A DNA stretch of 33,851 nucleotides from Acidimicrobiales bacterium (GTDB lineage Bacteria; Actinomycetota; Acidimicrobiia; Acidimicrobiales; UBA8190), in NCBI GenBank assembly GCA_035531755.1, contig DATKSK010000015.1, positions 1-33,851 of the forward strand, read 5' to 3'. Below the pieces are notes generated by a model that saw only the letters and a list, made by a program, of their open reading frames with translations, was not told where the DNA came from and did not search any database. Positions 1 through 12,060 of this stretch are shown one piece after another. A program made the position numbers and the translations under genes. Position 1 is the stretch's first letter. The number at the start of each line of letters is the position of its first letter.

Positions 1-609
1 GGCGGGCAGCTTCAGCAGGTTGAGGATGCCGACGGCCAGCACGTACCAGCGGCAGCTGACCTCGTCGCCGCGGTCGGTGCGGATCCGCCACCGGGCCGCG
101 TCCTCGTCCCACTCGGCGCGGGTCACCCCGGTGTGGAACAGGGCGTCGCCCACGAGGTCGAACCGCTGCGCGATCGCCTCGAGGTGGCACAGGATCTCCT
201 CGCCGAACGCGTAGCGCCGGGTGGGGACGTAGTCCAGCTCCTCGAGCATCGGGAGGTAGATGTAGGACTCGATGTCGCACATCACGCCCGGGTAGCGGTT
301 CCAGTACCAGGTGCCCCCGATGCCGCCCGCCTGGTCCACGATGCGGATCCGCTCGACGCCGGCCTTGCGGAGCTCAGCGCCGGCGACGACCCCGGCGATC
401 CCCCCGCCCACGATCACGACATCGACCTCGTCGACGACCGGCTCGCGCTCGGCGACCGGCGTGAACGGGTCGTCGCGATACCGGGCGAAGTGCTCGTCGG
501 TGGGCAGGTCGCGGATGTCGGCGCGACCGGGGATCAACCGCTTGTCGCGCTCGGCGAGGTACTTGGCGCGCACGGCCTCGGGGTCGTAGGTGGCGGCTCC
601 GCCAGGCAT
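1..609 (-). CDS. Baeyer-Villiger-type flavin monooxygenase, N-terminal part (cut by window edge)
   Basis: The reading frame is open from the ATG at 609 to the window edge, giving 203 codons. About 65 residues in lies a Rossmann FAD-binding motif, VVIVGGGIAGVVAG. It is followed by GGTWYWNRYPGV, the signature of class B flavoprotein monooxygenases of the Baeyer-Villiger/cyclohexanone monooxygenase type. These enzymes use FAD, NADPH and O2 to insert oxygen into ketones. The FxGxxxHxxxWP fingerprint and the NADPH site would lie beyond the window. The N-terminus carries about 60 residues before the FAD fold, as in long BVMOs. There is no Shine-Dalgarno sequence. A TAGTGT hexamer lies 6 nt before the ATG, so the mRNA may be leaderless. 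The family is confident; the substrate cannot be inferred. Confidence 0.85.
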   Translation of the reverse strand, partial: MPGGAATYDPEAVRAKYLAERDKRLIPGRADIRDLPTDEHFARYRDDPFTPVAEREPVVDEVDVVIVGGGIAGVVAGAELRKAGVERIRIVDQAGGIGGTWYWNRYPGVMCDIESYIYLPMLEELDYVPTRRYAFGEEILCHLEAIAQRFDLVGDALFHTGVTRAEWDEDAARWRIRTDRGDEVSCRWYVLAVGILNLLKLPA

Positions 610-615
610 GTTCCA

Positions 616-621
616 ACACTA
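616..621 (-). promoter_or_regulatory. -10-like hexamer for the monooxygenase gene
   Basis: TAGTGT on the minus strand fits the actinobacterial TANNNT -10 consensus. It ends 6 nt before the ATG at 609, so transcription would start at or next to the start codon. No clear -35 element is visible. Confidence 0.4.
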
Positions 622-739
622 ACGGTCCGGATCGACCCGGGACGGTGGGCACCGCCCCCAGACGCCGTCGACGGGTCCGCCCGCCGGTCGCGCCCATGGC
701 GCACCCGCGGGACGCTCGTGGTGACGCCCGACAGCGATG

Positions 740-787
740 CGGATGGCCGGGCCGGGCGGATGGCCGGGCCGGGCGGATGGCCGGGCC
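740..787. repeat. 17-bp tandem repeat, about 2.8 copies
   Basis: The unit CGGATGGCCGGGCCGGG occurs at 740-756 and 757-773, followed by a partial copy at 774-787. It lies in the gene-free stretch between the monooxygenase start and the uncharacterised gene. No function is evident; it looks like replication slippage in GC-rich spacer. Confidence 0.8.
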
Positions 788-806
788 TGACCGTGGTCGA
801 AGGTGG

Positions 807-828
807 TCGGCTAGCTGTCGGCTAGCTG
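807..828. repeat. Two 11-bp direct repeats abutting the tRNA fragment
   Basis: TCGGCTAGCTG occurs at 807-817 and again at 818-828, directly beside the tRNA 3'-end fragment. The shared GGCTAGCTGG string also occurs in the acceptor/T-stem of the intact tRNA-Ile (2907 onward), so these may be further scraps of a tRNA 3' end. The rest of 610-1040 shows no gene. Confidence 0.55.
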
Positions 829-869
829 GGGGGCTGCTGGAATCGAACCAGCGACCTCGGCACTGTCAG
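828..869 (-). pseudogene. tRNA 3'-end fragment (anticodon loop to acceptor)
   Basis: Read on the minus strand this stretch has an anticodon-like loop CTGACAG, variable loop AGGTC, T-arm GCTGG-TTCGATT-CCAGC and acceptor AGCCCCC. The 34-nt stretch 836-869 matches tRNA-Ile 2911-2944 at 31 positions, with the first 23 identical. Upstream there is no D-arm, no GGGGGCT 5' acceptor strand and no good 5' anticodon stem, so it cannot fold into a full tRNA. It is in the same orientation as tRNA-Ile. A 3'-end duplication like this is the usual scar of a tyrosine recombinase integrating at a tRNA gene. It could also be an unrelated decayed tRNA; the loop would read GAC (Val). Confidence 0.65.
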
Positions 870-1040
870 GACCGACCGTCCGGCCGGGGATGCGCGGGAT
901 GACCCGCCGGAGGCACGAGCGGGCCGGGCGGTGGGGGATGTGGACAGCATGACCGGGCCTGGGACGCGCGGTGATCCACCGTGGGGAGCGTGGACCTCAG
1001 CTCGTCCGCGGTACCTGTGCTGAAGCCGATTCGGAAGCGG

Positions 1041-2387
1041 CTACCGCCCCTGCGTGCGCGTGCCCACGAGTGAGTTTGCGAGCACGTCGAGACCACCGTT
1101 GCGGTTTACCTCCGCGATGAAGTCAGCGATGGCCGCCTCGTCGGTGATGTCGATGCCTCGCTCATCGATGGCCAGAGCCATCGTCTTGGCCGGTCCCCAG
1201 ATGGTCGGATCCTGTGACAGCTCGATCATCTCGGACGCGTAGCTGTACGCAACTCCGACGACATCCGCGATCGACTCCTCGGGGATGCCCCGGCGCCGGC
1301 CGGCGAAGCGGATCCATGCCGCCAACACGTCCGCCAGGCGCGTGAAGGCCTCCTCGTCGGCGGCGATCTTGCGGGGAGCCCAGTCAAGGCAGAACATCTC
1401 GGCCATCACCGGGCTGAAGCGCAACGGCGTTCCCCGCACGCAGTCGAGCGAGAAGGTCATCACCTGCATAGCCAGATGCTCGACGGCCTGCTCGGTCTCG
1501 TCGTCATCGTCGGCTCCCCAGAGCTCAGCCGACTCGTCCGACTCGAGGAACTCGGCCAGGAGCCGTTCCCGTGCGCGCTCGTCCACTTCTGCCGGTTCCG
1601 GCACAGTGCCGCGCGCGGGCATCGTGCTCAGACGGGCCATGACCAGAGGTCGCAGGTTGTGCAGATCCTCGTCGACCGGAGGCTCGCAAGTCATATCGGT
1701 CATCGCGAAGGCCGTCCGCCACCGGGCAGCCGCCTCGGCCAGCGTGACCGGGCGGTAGTCGATCCCATCGAACTCGGAATTGGCCCGCAGCCTCGTCAGC
1801 ACCTCGTCGACGCCAGCCGGCACGGCGAAGGCGTTCTTGGCGATGGCGCCGAGGTTGTGATCGATGTACACGCCGACGGTGTCGGCGCCGGCGGGCCCGT
1901 CGAAGCCGACCATGACGCTCACCCCGTCGTTGTCTACCGGATCGAAGGAGAGCCATGCCTCGGTCGGAGTGGCCCGGCCAACGACCTCAGCCCACGAAGG
2001 CTCAGCGATGCCGGCGGCGGCCATGCGATCGGCGGCCCGGCGTGCCTTGGCCCCGTACGGTTCGGGGGCGACCGTTGCCAGACTTCGCAGCACCACCAGT
2101 GCAGCAGGCGTGGACCGCTCGGCAGCGTAGGCAATGAGCCCGCCGCCCATGACAGCCTCCGCGTCCATGCCGACCAGGTCGCACCGCTGCCAGATGGACC
2201 ACATCTGTGACGCCCAAACCTCGACACCGAGGGGAGGCAGGTCATCGGTGAGATCCTTCGGGGCAGACCGGAGGAGCCGGGCGAAGATGGCCTCCAAGCC
2301 AGACCTCTCCCCTGGCGTCATCCGCCCGGCAGGACCGCAGCCCTTGGGCGTGACCCGTCCACCCTTCTTGTTCCGCTGTCCACCCAC
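1041..2387 (-). CDS. Uncharacterised actinobacterial-type protein, 448 aa
   Basis: The family is not recognised. The start is set at GTG 2387 because GGAGG (2396-2400) sits 8 nt upstream and the protein then begins VGGQRNKKGGRVTPKG, a natural basic N-terminus. A start at 2489 would add 34 low-information residues. The product is soluble with no signal peptide or membrane segment. The N-terminal part is basic; the middle holds GVYIDHNLGAIAKNAF, which resembles a folded alpha/beta core. Around residues 280-300 there is a strongly acidic stretch (ADDDDETEQ), and the C-terminal third is helical. It ends with TAG at 1041-1043. Base composition is less GC-rich than the flanking housekeeping genes, which fits acquisition by transfer. 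It stands alone, between the tRNA fragment and the transposase relic. Confidence 0.75.
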   Translation of the reverse strand: MGGQRNKKGGRVTPKGCGPAGRMTPGERSGLEAIFARLLRSAPKDLTDDLPPLGVEVWASQMWSIWQRCDLVGMDAEAVMGGGLIAYAAERSTPAALVVLRSLATVAPEPYGAKARRAADRMAAAGIAEPSWAEVVGRATPTEAWLSFDPVDNDGVSVMVGFDGPAGADTVGVYIDHNLGAIAKNAFAVPAGVDEVLTRLRANSEFDGIDYRPVTLAEAAARWRTAFAMTDMTCEPPVDEDLHNLRPLVMARLSTMPARGTVPEPAEVDERARERLLAEFLESDESAELWGADDDDETEQAVEHLAMQVMTFSLDCVRGTPLRFSPVMAEMFCLDWAPRKIAADEEAFTRLADVLAAWIRFAGRRRGIPEESIADVVGVAYSYASEMIELSQDPTIWGPAKTMALAIDERGIDITDEAAIADFIAEVNRNGGLDVLANSLVGTRTQGR

Positions 2388-2689
2388 GACGGCAACCTCC
2401 ACCCTCGGCCCGCCCCACGGTACGTCCACCCGCCGCGGCGATCGCGGACCTCGGTCCTGGGAACCCAGAACCCCACCAGTAGTGCTCACGGGCCCCCGGA
2501 GCGGACCGGCTGGCCTCGTTCGTCGGGGATGACCGGGTCGTCGCCTTCTACGCCTGGTGCATGGCCCAGATCCACACGCCAGACGCTCCCGGTCGGCTGC
2601 GCAAGGGATCGGGACGCCATCCCGCGCCTATCGCCCTCTTGGCTCGTCTCGGTGTGGATGTGCACCACGAACGTCGAGGGCCGCTGACC

Positions 2690-2797
2690 CCACGAGATCG
2701 ACCACGTCGTGGTCCGGGGACTTGGCCGGCTCGGACGCCTGGGACTTCGACAGCCCGTCGATCCCCATGGCCTTCACGAGGTCGACGACCCGGCGCG
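2690..2797 (-). pseudogene. IS256-family (mutator-type) transposase relic
   Basis: On the minus strand the frame reads RVVDLVKAMGIDGLSKSQAS, followed by a degenerate EPAKSPDHDVVDLV. This matches the conserved N-terminal region of IS256-family transposases, typically 'R(R/K)VDDLVKAMGIDGISKSxVS'. The frame is closed upstream by an in-frame stop and downstream by loss of similarity and another stop, and no DDE catalytic core is recognisable. Only about 100 bp can be assigned; the remaining stretch 2388-2689 shows no gene that I can support. No terminal inverted repeats were found. Confidence 0.6.
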
Positions 2798-2902
2798 GTC
2801 ACCGCCAGGATCTCGCCTGGAACAACGTCGAACCGAACACCTTCGGTACCGGCGAGTTCCTCGGCCTGTGTGAGCGGACGTCGGGGACGTCGGTGTTCGC
2901 GG

Positions 2903-2976
2903 TGGGGCTAGCTGGAATCGAACCAGCGACCTCAGCATTATCAGTGCTGCGCTCTAACCGGCTGAGCTATAGCCCC
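2903..2976 (-). tRNA. tRNA-Ile (anticodon GAT)
   Basis: The 74-nt cloverleaf reads from 2976 down to 2903: acceptor GGGGCTA/TAGCCCC, D-arm GCTC-AGCCGGTTA-GAGC, anticodon stem CAGCA/TGCTG around loop CTGATAA, variable loop AGGTC, T-arm GCTGG-TTCGATT-CCAGC, discriminator A. The anticodon is GAT, decoding isoleucine. The terminal CCA is not encoded, so the CCA-adding enzyme at 30305 is needed. A tRNA-Ile beyond gyrA is typical of actinobacterial origins. A cytochrome P450 gene now separates it from gyrA. Confidence 0.97.
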
Positions 2977-3013
2977 CGTCTGGTGAAGCCGTGTTGCCGT
3001 CCTCCGTCGTCGT

Positions 3014-3033
3014 GCCCGGGTCTGTACCCGGGC
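3014..3033. repeat. Perfect 8-bp inverted repeat upstream of tRNA-Ile
   Basis: GCCCGGGT-CTGT-ACCCGGGC forms an 8-bp GC stem with a 4-nt loop. It lies between a possible tRNA promoter (-10 at 3047-3052) and the tRNA 5' end, so it would fold in the precursor leader. It has no T-tract. Otherwise 2977-3195 holds nothing recognisable. Confidence 0.6.
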
Positions 3034-3046
3034 TCCGCCCGCCGAC

Positions 3047-3052
3047 ATAGTA
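3047..3052 (-). promoter_or_regulatory. -10-like hexamer upstream of tRNA-Ile
   Basis: TACTAT on the minus strand fits TANNNT and lies about 70 nt before the tRNA 5' end. No convincing -35 element is seen at the expected distance. Confidence 0.35.
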
Positions 3053-3195
3053 CGCGAGCGGGGAGCGCCCCCTGCCCCGTTCCCGGGGTGGGTGCCGGTC
3101 CAGCCGCCGGCGCCGATCGGGGGCCTGACCGGGTCGTTCCCTTCGGTGACCTGCCAGACTGTGAGTTCGCGCATCGAGCATCCGGGAGTTCGCAG

Positions 3196-4374
3196 GTGGC
3201 CGACGACGACAACGCTGGCAGGGACGACCCGGACATCTACGGGTACTGGGAGGAGTGCCGACGCGACCAGCCCGTGGGCCGGTTCGGCGGTCCCGACTCC
3301 CCCGTCTGGCTGGTGGTGAAGCACGAGCACGTCGAGCAGGTGCTGCGCGACACCGAGCGGTTCTCGTCGCGCGTGAACGCCGACACCATGGGCCCGGTCA
3401 TGGGCACCGTGATCCTGGCCATGGACGGCGACGAGCACCGGCGCTACCGCAACCTGGTGGCCCACGCCTTCCGCCCCTCGGCCCTGGCCCGGTGGGAGCA
3501 CGCCCTGATCGCGCCCACCATCCACCGGCTGCTCGACGGCCTGGCGGGCCGCACCCGCGCCGACCTCGTCGCCGAGATCACCAGCCAGTTCCCCGTGCAG
3601 GTCATCGCCGGGGTGCTCGGCGTGCCCGCCGACGACCACGATCGTTTCCACGCGTGGGCGCTGGACATGAACAGGGGCCCCGACGACTACGACGTGTCCA
3701 TCGCGGCGTCGCGGGCCATGCGCGACTACCTCACGCCCATCGTGGAGGACCGCAAGGCCCATCCGACCGACGACCTCATCTCCGACATCGTGACGGCCGA
3801 GGTCGACGGGGAGCGCCTCGACGACGAGCACGTCTACGGCTTCCTGCGCCTGCTGCTCCCGGCCGGGGCCGAGACCACGTTCGCGGCCATGGGCAACTGC
3901 CTCTTCGCCATGCTGTCGGCCCCCGGCGTACCCGACCGCGTGCGCACCGACCCCACCCTGCTCGACGCCGTCATCGACGAGACCCTGCGCTGGGAGACCT
4001 CGGTGACCATGGTCAACCGCGAGACCACCTGCCCCGTGGAGATCGACGGGGTCGAGGTACCCGCCGGCGTGTCCCTGGTGTGCGCGACGGGATCGGCCAA
4101 CCGCGACGAGTCCCGCTACACCGACCCCACGACGTGGGACCTCGACCGCAAGGAAGCGTCGCACATCGCCTTCGGCACGGGGCGCCATCAATGCCTGGGC
4201 ATGCACCTCGCCCGCATGGAGCTGCGGATCGGGCTGCAGGCGGTGCTGGCGCGCCTGCAGGGGCTGCGCCTCGACGGGGACGGCGAGCCCGTGCGCATCG
4301 AGGGCCTCGCCTTCCGCTCGCCGCCGAGCCTGCCGGTCGCCTTCGACGCCGTGGGGCCGTCGCCGGTCGCTTGA
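3196..4374 (+). CDS. Cytochrome P450, 392 aa
   Basis: This is a soluble heme-thiolate monooxygenase of bacterial class I size. Visible landmarks: I-helix oxygen-binding motif AGAETT (residues 223-228), K-helix ExxR as E262-T-L-R265, and the heme-binding loop FGTGRHQCLG with the axial cysteine at about 333. The start GTG 3196 has GGGAG (3184-3188) 7 nt upstream; the frame stays open further upstream through the tRNA, so the longer version is not real. Electrons would come from a ferredoxin and its reductase, neither of which is in the window. It converges on gyrA across a 48-bp gap, and its insertion between gyrA and tRNA-Ile is unusual. The substrate is unknown; steroids, fatty acids or xenobiotics are all possible. 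Confidence 0.95.
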   Translation: MADDDNAGRDDPDIYGYWEECRRDQPVGRFGGPDSPVWLVVKHEHVEQVLRDTERFSSRVNADTMGPVMGTVILAMDGDEHRRYRNLVAHAFRPSALARWEHALIAPTIHRLLDGLAGRTRADLVAEITSQFPVQVIAGVLGVPADDHDRFHAWALDMNRGPDDYDVSIAASRAMRDYLTPIVEDRKAHPTDDLISDIVTAEVDGERLDDEHVYGFLRLLLPAGAETTFAAMGNCLFAMLSAPGVPDRVRTDPTLLDAVIDETLRWETSVTMVNRETTCPVEIDGVEVPAGVSLVCATGSANRDESRYTDPTTWDLDRKEASHIAFGTGRHQCLGMHLARMELRIGLQAVLARLQGLRLDGDGEPVRIEGLAFRSPPSLPVAFDAVGPSPVA

Positions 4375-4422
4375 CGCCGCCGGTGGCTGACGCTGCCCGT
4401 CGGCGACGCCTGTCGGGTCCGC

Positions 4423-6903
<2,481 letters not shown>

Positions 6904-6958
6904 GTGCTGCTGGTCCTTCCCTTCCCCGGGGACGCGCTGCGTCCCGCCGGCGCCGTCC

Positions 6959-9010
<2,052 letters not shown>

Positions 9011-9102
9011 CCAGCAGGGGGTGACGCGACGGGCCGATCGCGGCGCGTCGGGGGGCCGGCGCGCGCCGCTCTGATCAGGGGTTTCCGGGCCCGCGCCGCG
9101 GA

Positions 9103-9531
9103 CTAGGGGTGCACGCGGACGTCGAGGCGCTCGGGGGCTCCCGACGGCCCGCACACGGCCGCCAGCCGGGCGAGGATGTCGGGCGCGAGATGCCGGATCT
9201 GCGTCGCCCAGGCGGGGTGGTCCGCGCTCACGACGAGCGTCGGCCCGTCGAGGCGCACGGGCCGCACGTGCGCGGCGACGGCCGGGCCCACGATGTCGTC
9301 CCAGCCGCCGAAGACCGCTCCCACGATGTCGGCGCGCCCCGCGCCGATGTGGCTGGCGACCTCGCCCAGGGCGTCGCCGATGCGGACGGGGCCGTCGCCG
9401 GCGCGCCCGCGGCCGTCGCGGCGCGCCGGCCGTCTCGGCCGGGGCTCGGGGTCGTCGCGGCCGCCGGTGGCGCCGGGGCGCCCTGGGCCTCTCGGCCGGC
9501 CGGGACCGCCGGCCCTGCCCGGGCCGCTCAC
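9103..9531 (-). CDS. DUF721 family protein (DciA-like)
   Basis: This 142-aa protein lies between recF and gyrB, like Rv0004 of M. tuberculosis. The conserved domain starts near residue 45: RIGDALGEVASHIG, then VFGGWDDIVGPAVAAHVRPVRLDGPTLVVSADHPAWATQIRHL, typical of DUF721/DciA. DciA proteins act in loading the replicative helicase DnaB, so a role in replication initiation is likely from family and position. The first 40 residues are Gly/Pro/Arg-rich and probably disordered. The start GTG at 9531 shares GTGA with the recF stop, giving a 4-bp overlap that implies translational coupling. Confidence 0.88.
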   Translation of the reverse strand: MSGPGRAGGPGRPRGPGRPGATGGRDDPEPRPRRPARRDGRGRAGDGPVRIGDALGEVASHIGAGRADIVGAVFGGWDDIVGPAVAAHVRPVRLDGPTLVVSADHPAWATQIRHLAPDILARLAAVCGPSGAPERLDVRVHP

Positions 9532-10619
9532 GGGCGCGGCGGCGGGGCCCGCACCGTGCCGCCCACCACCTCGATGACCCGGCCGGCGTGCACCCCGGGG
9601 GGCGGGTCCACGGCCGTGGTGAGCAGGACCTGGCCCGGGGGGAGGAGCTCCACCAGGGCCGCCGAGCGGAAGGCGTCGAGTTCGGAGAAGACGTCGTCGA
9701 GGAGCAGCACGGGGGGCTCGGGCAGGTCGCGGCGGCGCAGCTCGTGGGTGGCCAGGCGCAGGGCCAGGGCCGCGCAGCGCTGCTCGCCCTGGGAGGCGTG
9801 GGTGCGCGCCGGGCGGGGCCCGATGGCGACGTCCAGGTCGTCGCGGTGCGGGCCCACCGAGGTGACCTGGCGCCGGACGTCGTCCTGGCGCGTGCGGGCC
9901 AGGGCGTCGGCCAGCTCGCCGGCCCACGACCGCCGGTAACGCAGGGTCACGGGCTCGGCCACGCCGGCCAGGCGCTCGTACGCGCTCGACGCCAGGGGGC
10001 CGAGCCCGCCCGCCAGCGCCTCGCGCTCGGTGGCCAGGGCGGTGCCCGAGGCGGCCAGGCGCTCGTCCCACACGTCGAGGGTGGCGGCCACGGCCTCGTC
10101 GACCCTGCCGCGGGCCTGGCGCAGGACGGCGGCCCGCTGGCGCAGGATGCGGTCGACCTCCGTGCACAGGGCGTCGAGCCGGGCGTGCCGGGCCACCAGC
10201 ACGTCGTCGAGGTATTGGCGGCGCCCGGCCGGCCCGCCCTGGACGAGGTGGAGGTCGTCGGGGGCGAACACGGTCACGTTCAACGCCTCGGCCAGCGCGG
10301 CGCGGCGCCGCACCACCTGCCGGTTGACCTGCACGCGTGCCGGCCCGTCGGCGGGGATCTCCGCCTCGATCAGCGCCGGGCGCTCCCCCACCGAAGCTTC
10401 GGCCCGGACGATGGCGCGTTCCGTCCCGGTCCGCACGAGCACCTCACGCGGCGCGCCCCGGATGGACCGCAGGGTGGCCAGCCAGCCGACCGCTTCGAGC
10501 ACCGATGTCTTCCCGGCGCCGTTGGGCCCCCGCAGCACGGTCAGCCCCTCGGGCACGGGACGGACCTCGGCGGCCGCGAAGCACCGGAAGTCGGTGAGCC
10601 ACAACGCGGTGACGGCCAC
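9528..10619 (-). CDS. recF: DNA replication and repair protein RecF
   Basis: The 363-aa SMC-like ATPase helps load RecA at gaps and stalled forks with RecO and RecR. Walker A GPNGAGKT is at residues 31-38. The ABC-type signature region QGEQRCAALALRLA and Walker B LLLDDVFSELD lie near the C-terminus. The start GTG 10619 has no Shine-Dalgarno sequence (upstream is C-rich on the coding strand). It follows dnaN by 42 bp, so it is probably cotranscribed. The 3' end overlaps the DUF721 gene by 4 bp. Confidence 0.96.
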   Translation of the reverse strand: MAVTALWLTDFRCFAAAEVRPVPEGLTVLRGPNGAGKTSVLEAVGWLATLRSIRGAPREVLVRTGTERAIVRAEASVGERPALIEAEIPADGPARVQVNRQVVRRRAALAEALNVTVFAPDDLHLVQGGPAGRRQYLDDVLVARHARLDALCTEVDRILRQRAAVLRQARGRVDEAVAATLDVWDERLAASGTALATEREALAGGLGPLASSAYERLAGVAEPVTLRYRRSWAGELADALARTRQDDVRRQVTSVGPHRDDLDVAIGPRPARTHASQGEQRCAALALRLATHELRRRDLPEPPVLLLDDVFSELDAFRSAALVELLPPGQVLLTTAVDPPPGVHAGRVIEVVGGTVRAPPPRP

Positions 10620-10661
10620 GGGGAGGGAGGGGAGCGACGGCGGTGTCGGGCGCTCGGGGCG

Positions 10662-11783
10662 CTACGACACCCGGACCGGCATGAGGAGGTAGCGGTAGTC
10701 CTCGTGCTCGGGGGCGCGCACCGTGGCCGGCTTGGTGGCGTCCACCGTCTCGAGGACGACCTCGTCGCCCAGGACGGCCTCGACGCCGTCGATGAGGTAC
10801 GACGGGTTGAACGCCACCGTCAGCTCCTCGCCCTCGTACTCGGCGTCGACGTCCTCGCTGGCGTGGCCGACCTCCTGCGACACCACCGTTAGCTCGACCG
10901 AGCCCTGGCGCATGGACAGGCGCACGGGCGTGGTGTTGTCGCGCACGAGGAGCCGGACCCGGCGCAGCGCGTCGAGCAGGGCCTCGCGGCCCACCCGCAG
11001 AAGGTTGGGGTACCCCGGCGGGATGAGCTGGCGGTAGTCGGGGAACCGGCCGTCGAGCAGCCGGGTGGTGAGTCGCACGCCGTCCACGGTGAACGTGGCG
11101 TCGAGCTCGCTCACGGAGAACCCCACGGTGGCCTCGGCCTCCTCCTTGCCGCCCGCCGACGGCAGCAGCCGCTGGAGCTCGGTGAGCGCCCGCGCCGGCA
11201 CGAGGATCTGCTCGGCCCCCTCGGCCAGCGGCCCCGTGCCCGACAGGTCCCGCATGGCCAGGCGGTAGGAGTCCGTGGCCACCAGGCGCGTCCCCCCGCC
11301 CTCGGCGGCCACCAGGACCCCGGTCAGCAGGGGGCGGGCGTCGTCGTTGGAGGCCGCCCGCACCACCTGGCGCAACGCCTCGGCCAGCGCCGGGGCGGGC
11401 ACGGTGACCTGGTCGGGCCGGGGCTCGGCCAGGACCGGGAAGTCCTCCACGGGGTAGGTCCGCACCACGAAACGCGACCGGGCGGCGGAGATCTCGACCT
11501 CGTCCTCGCCGCCTTCGAACGTGACGGCCCCGGGCTCGAGGGACCGGACGATGTCCGCCGCCAGCCGCGCCGGCGCCACGAACGACCCGTCGTCCAGGCC
11601 GATGGCCTCCACCTCGACGCGCACCGTGAGGTCCAGGTCCGTGCCCACCACGGTCAGCCGGTTCCCCGCCACCTCGACGCGCACCCCGTTGAGCGCGGGC
11701 GTTGTGGAGGCGCGAGTGGTGACGGCCCGGCTGGCGGTCGCCAGCGCGTCGACGAGGGTGTCTCGCTCGCAACGGAACTTCAC
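10662..11783 (-). CDS. dnaN: DNA polymerase III beta subunit (sliding clamp)
   Basis: The 373-aa clamp begins MKFRCERDTLVDALATASRAVTTR, a standard DnaN N-terminus, and contains three repeated clamp folds. The C-terminal part reads YRYLLMPVRVS, matching the usual YLxMPMRL end. It forms a ring dimer that tethers polymerase III and other proteins to DNA. The start codon is GTG with AAGGA 6 nt upstream. The gene lies directly beyond the putative oriC and heads the dnaN-recF-DUF721 group. Confidence 0.98.
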   Translation of the reverse strand: MKFRCERDTLVDALATASRAVTTRASTTPALNGVRVEVAGNRLTVVGTDLDLTVRVEVEAIGLDDGSFVAPARLAADIVRSLEPGAVTFEGGEDEVEISAARSRFVVRTYPVEDFPVLAEPRPDQVTVPAPALAEALRQVVRAASNDDARPLLTGVLVAAEGGGTRLVATDSYRLAMRDLSGTGPLAEGAEQILVPARALTELQRLLPSAGGKEEAEATVGFSVSELDATFTVDGVRLTTRLLDGRFPDYRQLIPPGYPNLLRVGREALLDALRRVRLLVRDNTTPVRLSMRQGSVELTVVSQEVGHASEDVDAEYEGEELTVAFNPSYLIDGVEAVLGDEVVLETVDATKPATVRAPEHEDYRYLLMPVRVS

Positions 11784-12060
11784 ACAGGGTCCTTTCCTTA
11801 CAAGGAATTCAATTCTGACAATGACGGTAGTAGGGGCTGTGGATTGTGGACGACATCCCGTCTGCCGAGGTCAGCCCCGGTTCGGTTGTCCACCGGCCCC
11901 GGGCGTCGTCCACCGCGTCGGACGCGCGCCGTGCCACCGGTCCCCGGCCGTCCACCGTCGGCCCGTCCCCGTCCACAACGTCACGGGGGTTGCCCACAGT
12001 GTCGTGCACCGCTGTGTCACCCGGGCTCCGCCGTACTGGCGCGCCACCGGCCACGGCGGG
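11784..12060. other. Candidate oriC (dnaN-dnaA intergenic region)
   Basis: The gap holds at least seven sites resembling the actinobacterial DnaA box TTGTCCACA. Plus strand: 11886-11894 (TTGTCCACC), 11906-11914, 11948-11956, 11969-11977 and 11990-11998 (TTGCCCACA). Minus strand: 11845-11853 (TCGTCCACA) and 11838-11846 (CAATCCACA). Next to dnaN lies a patch far richer in A/T than its surroundings (about 11800-11830, including GAATTCAATTC), a possible unwinding element. In mycobacteria and Streptomyces oriC is in this same gap. Genes on the left read leftward and those right of dnaA read rightward, as expected for an origin. Confidence 0.8.

Larger units (their letters stand above)
828..2910. 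mobile_element. Putative remnant of an integrated segment at tRNA-Ile
   Basis: The segment is bounded by directly repeated tRNA 3' ends (828-869 and 2903-2944). It contains one uncharacterised gene of visibly lower GC and more A/T-tolerant codon use than its neighbours, plus a relic of an IS256-type transposase. No integrase gene is visible, so if this was an island it has decayed. In related actinobacteria tRNA-Ile downstream of gyrA is often followed by tRNA-Ala; here the segment occupies that place. The repeat boundaries and the relic are seen directly; the integrative origin is inference. Confidence 0.4.

Noticed and set aside
828-960. A functional tRNA-Val(GAC) at the left tRNA fragment
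   Set aside because: No matching 5' acceptor strand, D-arm or 5' anticodon stem exists within range.
2557-3195. Upstream extension of the P450 reading frame
   Set aside because: It would read antisense through tRNA-Ile and the transposase relic; a good ribosome site supports GTG 3196.
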